A stretch of DNA of 64,000 nucleotides, from positions 1 through 64,000 of IMG/VR virus record IMGVR_UViG_3300027621_000003; one strand, given 5' to 3'. Source of the stretch: a virus. Position numbers and translations under genes: made by a program. Shown in pieces: positions 63,676 through 64,000 of the stretch; position 1 is the stretch's first letter, and every line of letters starts with the position of its first letter. The notes under the pieces are model-generated. The model ran no database searches. It was not told where the DNA came from and saw only the letters and a list, made by a program, of their open reading frames with translations.

Positions 63676-64000
63676 TTAAAGTAATTTTAACCAATCTTTA
63701 TAGTAATAGATATTTTCTAATTCCGACCACTTAGTATACACAATTTGACTATCTTCTAAAAGGTATACAAAATTGTTTTTATTAATAAAGGATGAAAACA
63801 TAGAAAAACCAGAATATCTTTGAGATAATAAAACATTTTTTGAAATGGACATCAAATACATATCATAATATGTTTGTTCAAAATCAAATTCAAATGATGG
63901 GGTTTTTAAATAATAATCCTTATACATATTTTCCCATTTTAATTTTTCTTTCTCATCATCAGAACAAAATAAAATTTTTGAGTTTGGTTTTTTTTCTAAA
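63676..64000 (-). CDS. Glycosyltransferase-like protein, C-terminal part (N-terminus beyond right edge)
   Basis: The minus frame ending at 63676 stays open to base 64000, giving 107 visible codons and no clear start; the Met at 63927 is internal. The visible part, LEKKPNSKILFCSDDEKEKL, TYYDMYLMSISKNVLLSQ and SGFSMFSSFINKNNFVYLL, matches the C-terminal end of fucosyltransferase-like (GT11/NodZ-type) enzymes ('ilfcSDD...k' and 'DlylMs.ckn.I...S.fs.w.s.l'). It would transfer a sugar, perhaps fucose, to a glycan. Family call is moderate because most of the protein is missing. Confidence 0.55.
   Translation of the reverse strand, partial: LEKKPNSKILFCSDDEKEKLKWENMYKDYYLKTPSFEFDFEQTYYDMYLMSISKNVLLSQRYSGFSMFSSFINKNNFVYLLEDSQIVYTKWSELENIYYYKDWLKLL

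Overview
The window is a continuous piece of a large, low-GC, T4-like contractile-tailed phage (myovirus) genome. Recognisable virion parts are tail sheath, tail tube, tape measure, baseplate gp6-, gp25-, gp53- and gp26-like proteins, a hub-like giant protein and neck/terminator proteins. The replication set is T4-type: family B DNA polymerase, DnaB-type helicase, UvsX-type recombinase, gp32-type ssDNA-binding protein and RNase H-type 5' nuclease. The host is probably a member of Bacteroidota. The basis for that is SprB-type adhesin repeats, a DUF5522-type Cys-rich small protein, and A-rich translation starts with little Shine-Dalgarno signal. The host assignment is inference. No tRNA, integrase, capsid, terminase or portal gene is visible here.

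Layout. 1-11.2 kb (minus strand): host-contact and fibre proteins. These are a collagen-like Gly-Ser/Thr protein running off the left edge, two proteins with long Thr-Pro stalks (one with seven SprB-like modules), a short Cys-containing protein, and two large tail/baseplate proteins. 11.2-22.2 kb (minus): more baseplate or fibre-network proteins, including a 1682-residue protein with a membrane-like hydrophobic segment, then gp6-like and gp25-like wedge proteins. 22.2-29.1 kb (minus): nucleotide and DNA metabolism (DUF5522, class II ribonucleotide reductase, helicase, RNase H, UvsX, gp32). 29.2-49.5 kb (minus): two small proteins, the 2229-residue hub-like protein, gp53-like, a 1619-residue tail protein, tape measure, a gp51-like/gp26-like overlapping pair, tail tube, a HAD-like enzyme and tail sheath. 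49.6-51.4 kb: a small plus-strand ribbon-helix-helix-like gene and two minus-strand neck/tail-completion genes. 51.5-56.3 kb: a plus-strand island with an SNF2 helicase, a superoxide dismutase fused to a putative PD-(D/E)XK nuclease, a neck-like protein and a small beta-rich protein. 56.3-64 kb (minus): DNA polymerase, a small structural-like protein and a sugar/glycosylation cluster running off the right edge.

Genes are tightly packed, and many junctions are TAATG or ATGA overlaps. No gap exceeds 300 bases; the longest are about 95-130 bases. Three regulatory patterns stand out. First, the octamer TATTTAT(A/T/C/G) recurs in sense orientation just upstream of the first gene of most gene groups, on both strands; I propose it as a phage promoter or other expression element. 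Second, there are two clear hairpin terminators, one of whose U-tract runs straight into the next ATG. Third, there are folded leaders upstream of the DNA polymerase and uvsX genes.

The most unusual gene encodes a superoxide dismutase with all four metal ligands and Mn-type signature residues, fused to a C-terminal nuclease-like domain. The glycosylation genes and the Ser/Thr-rich fibre proteins may work together, but that link is speculative.
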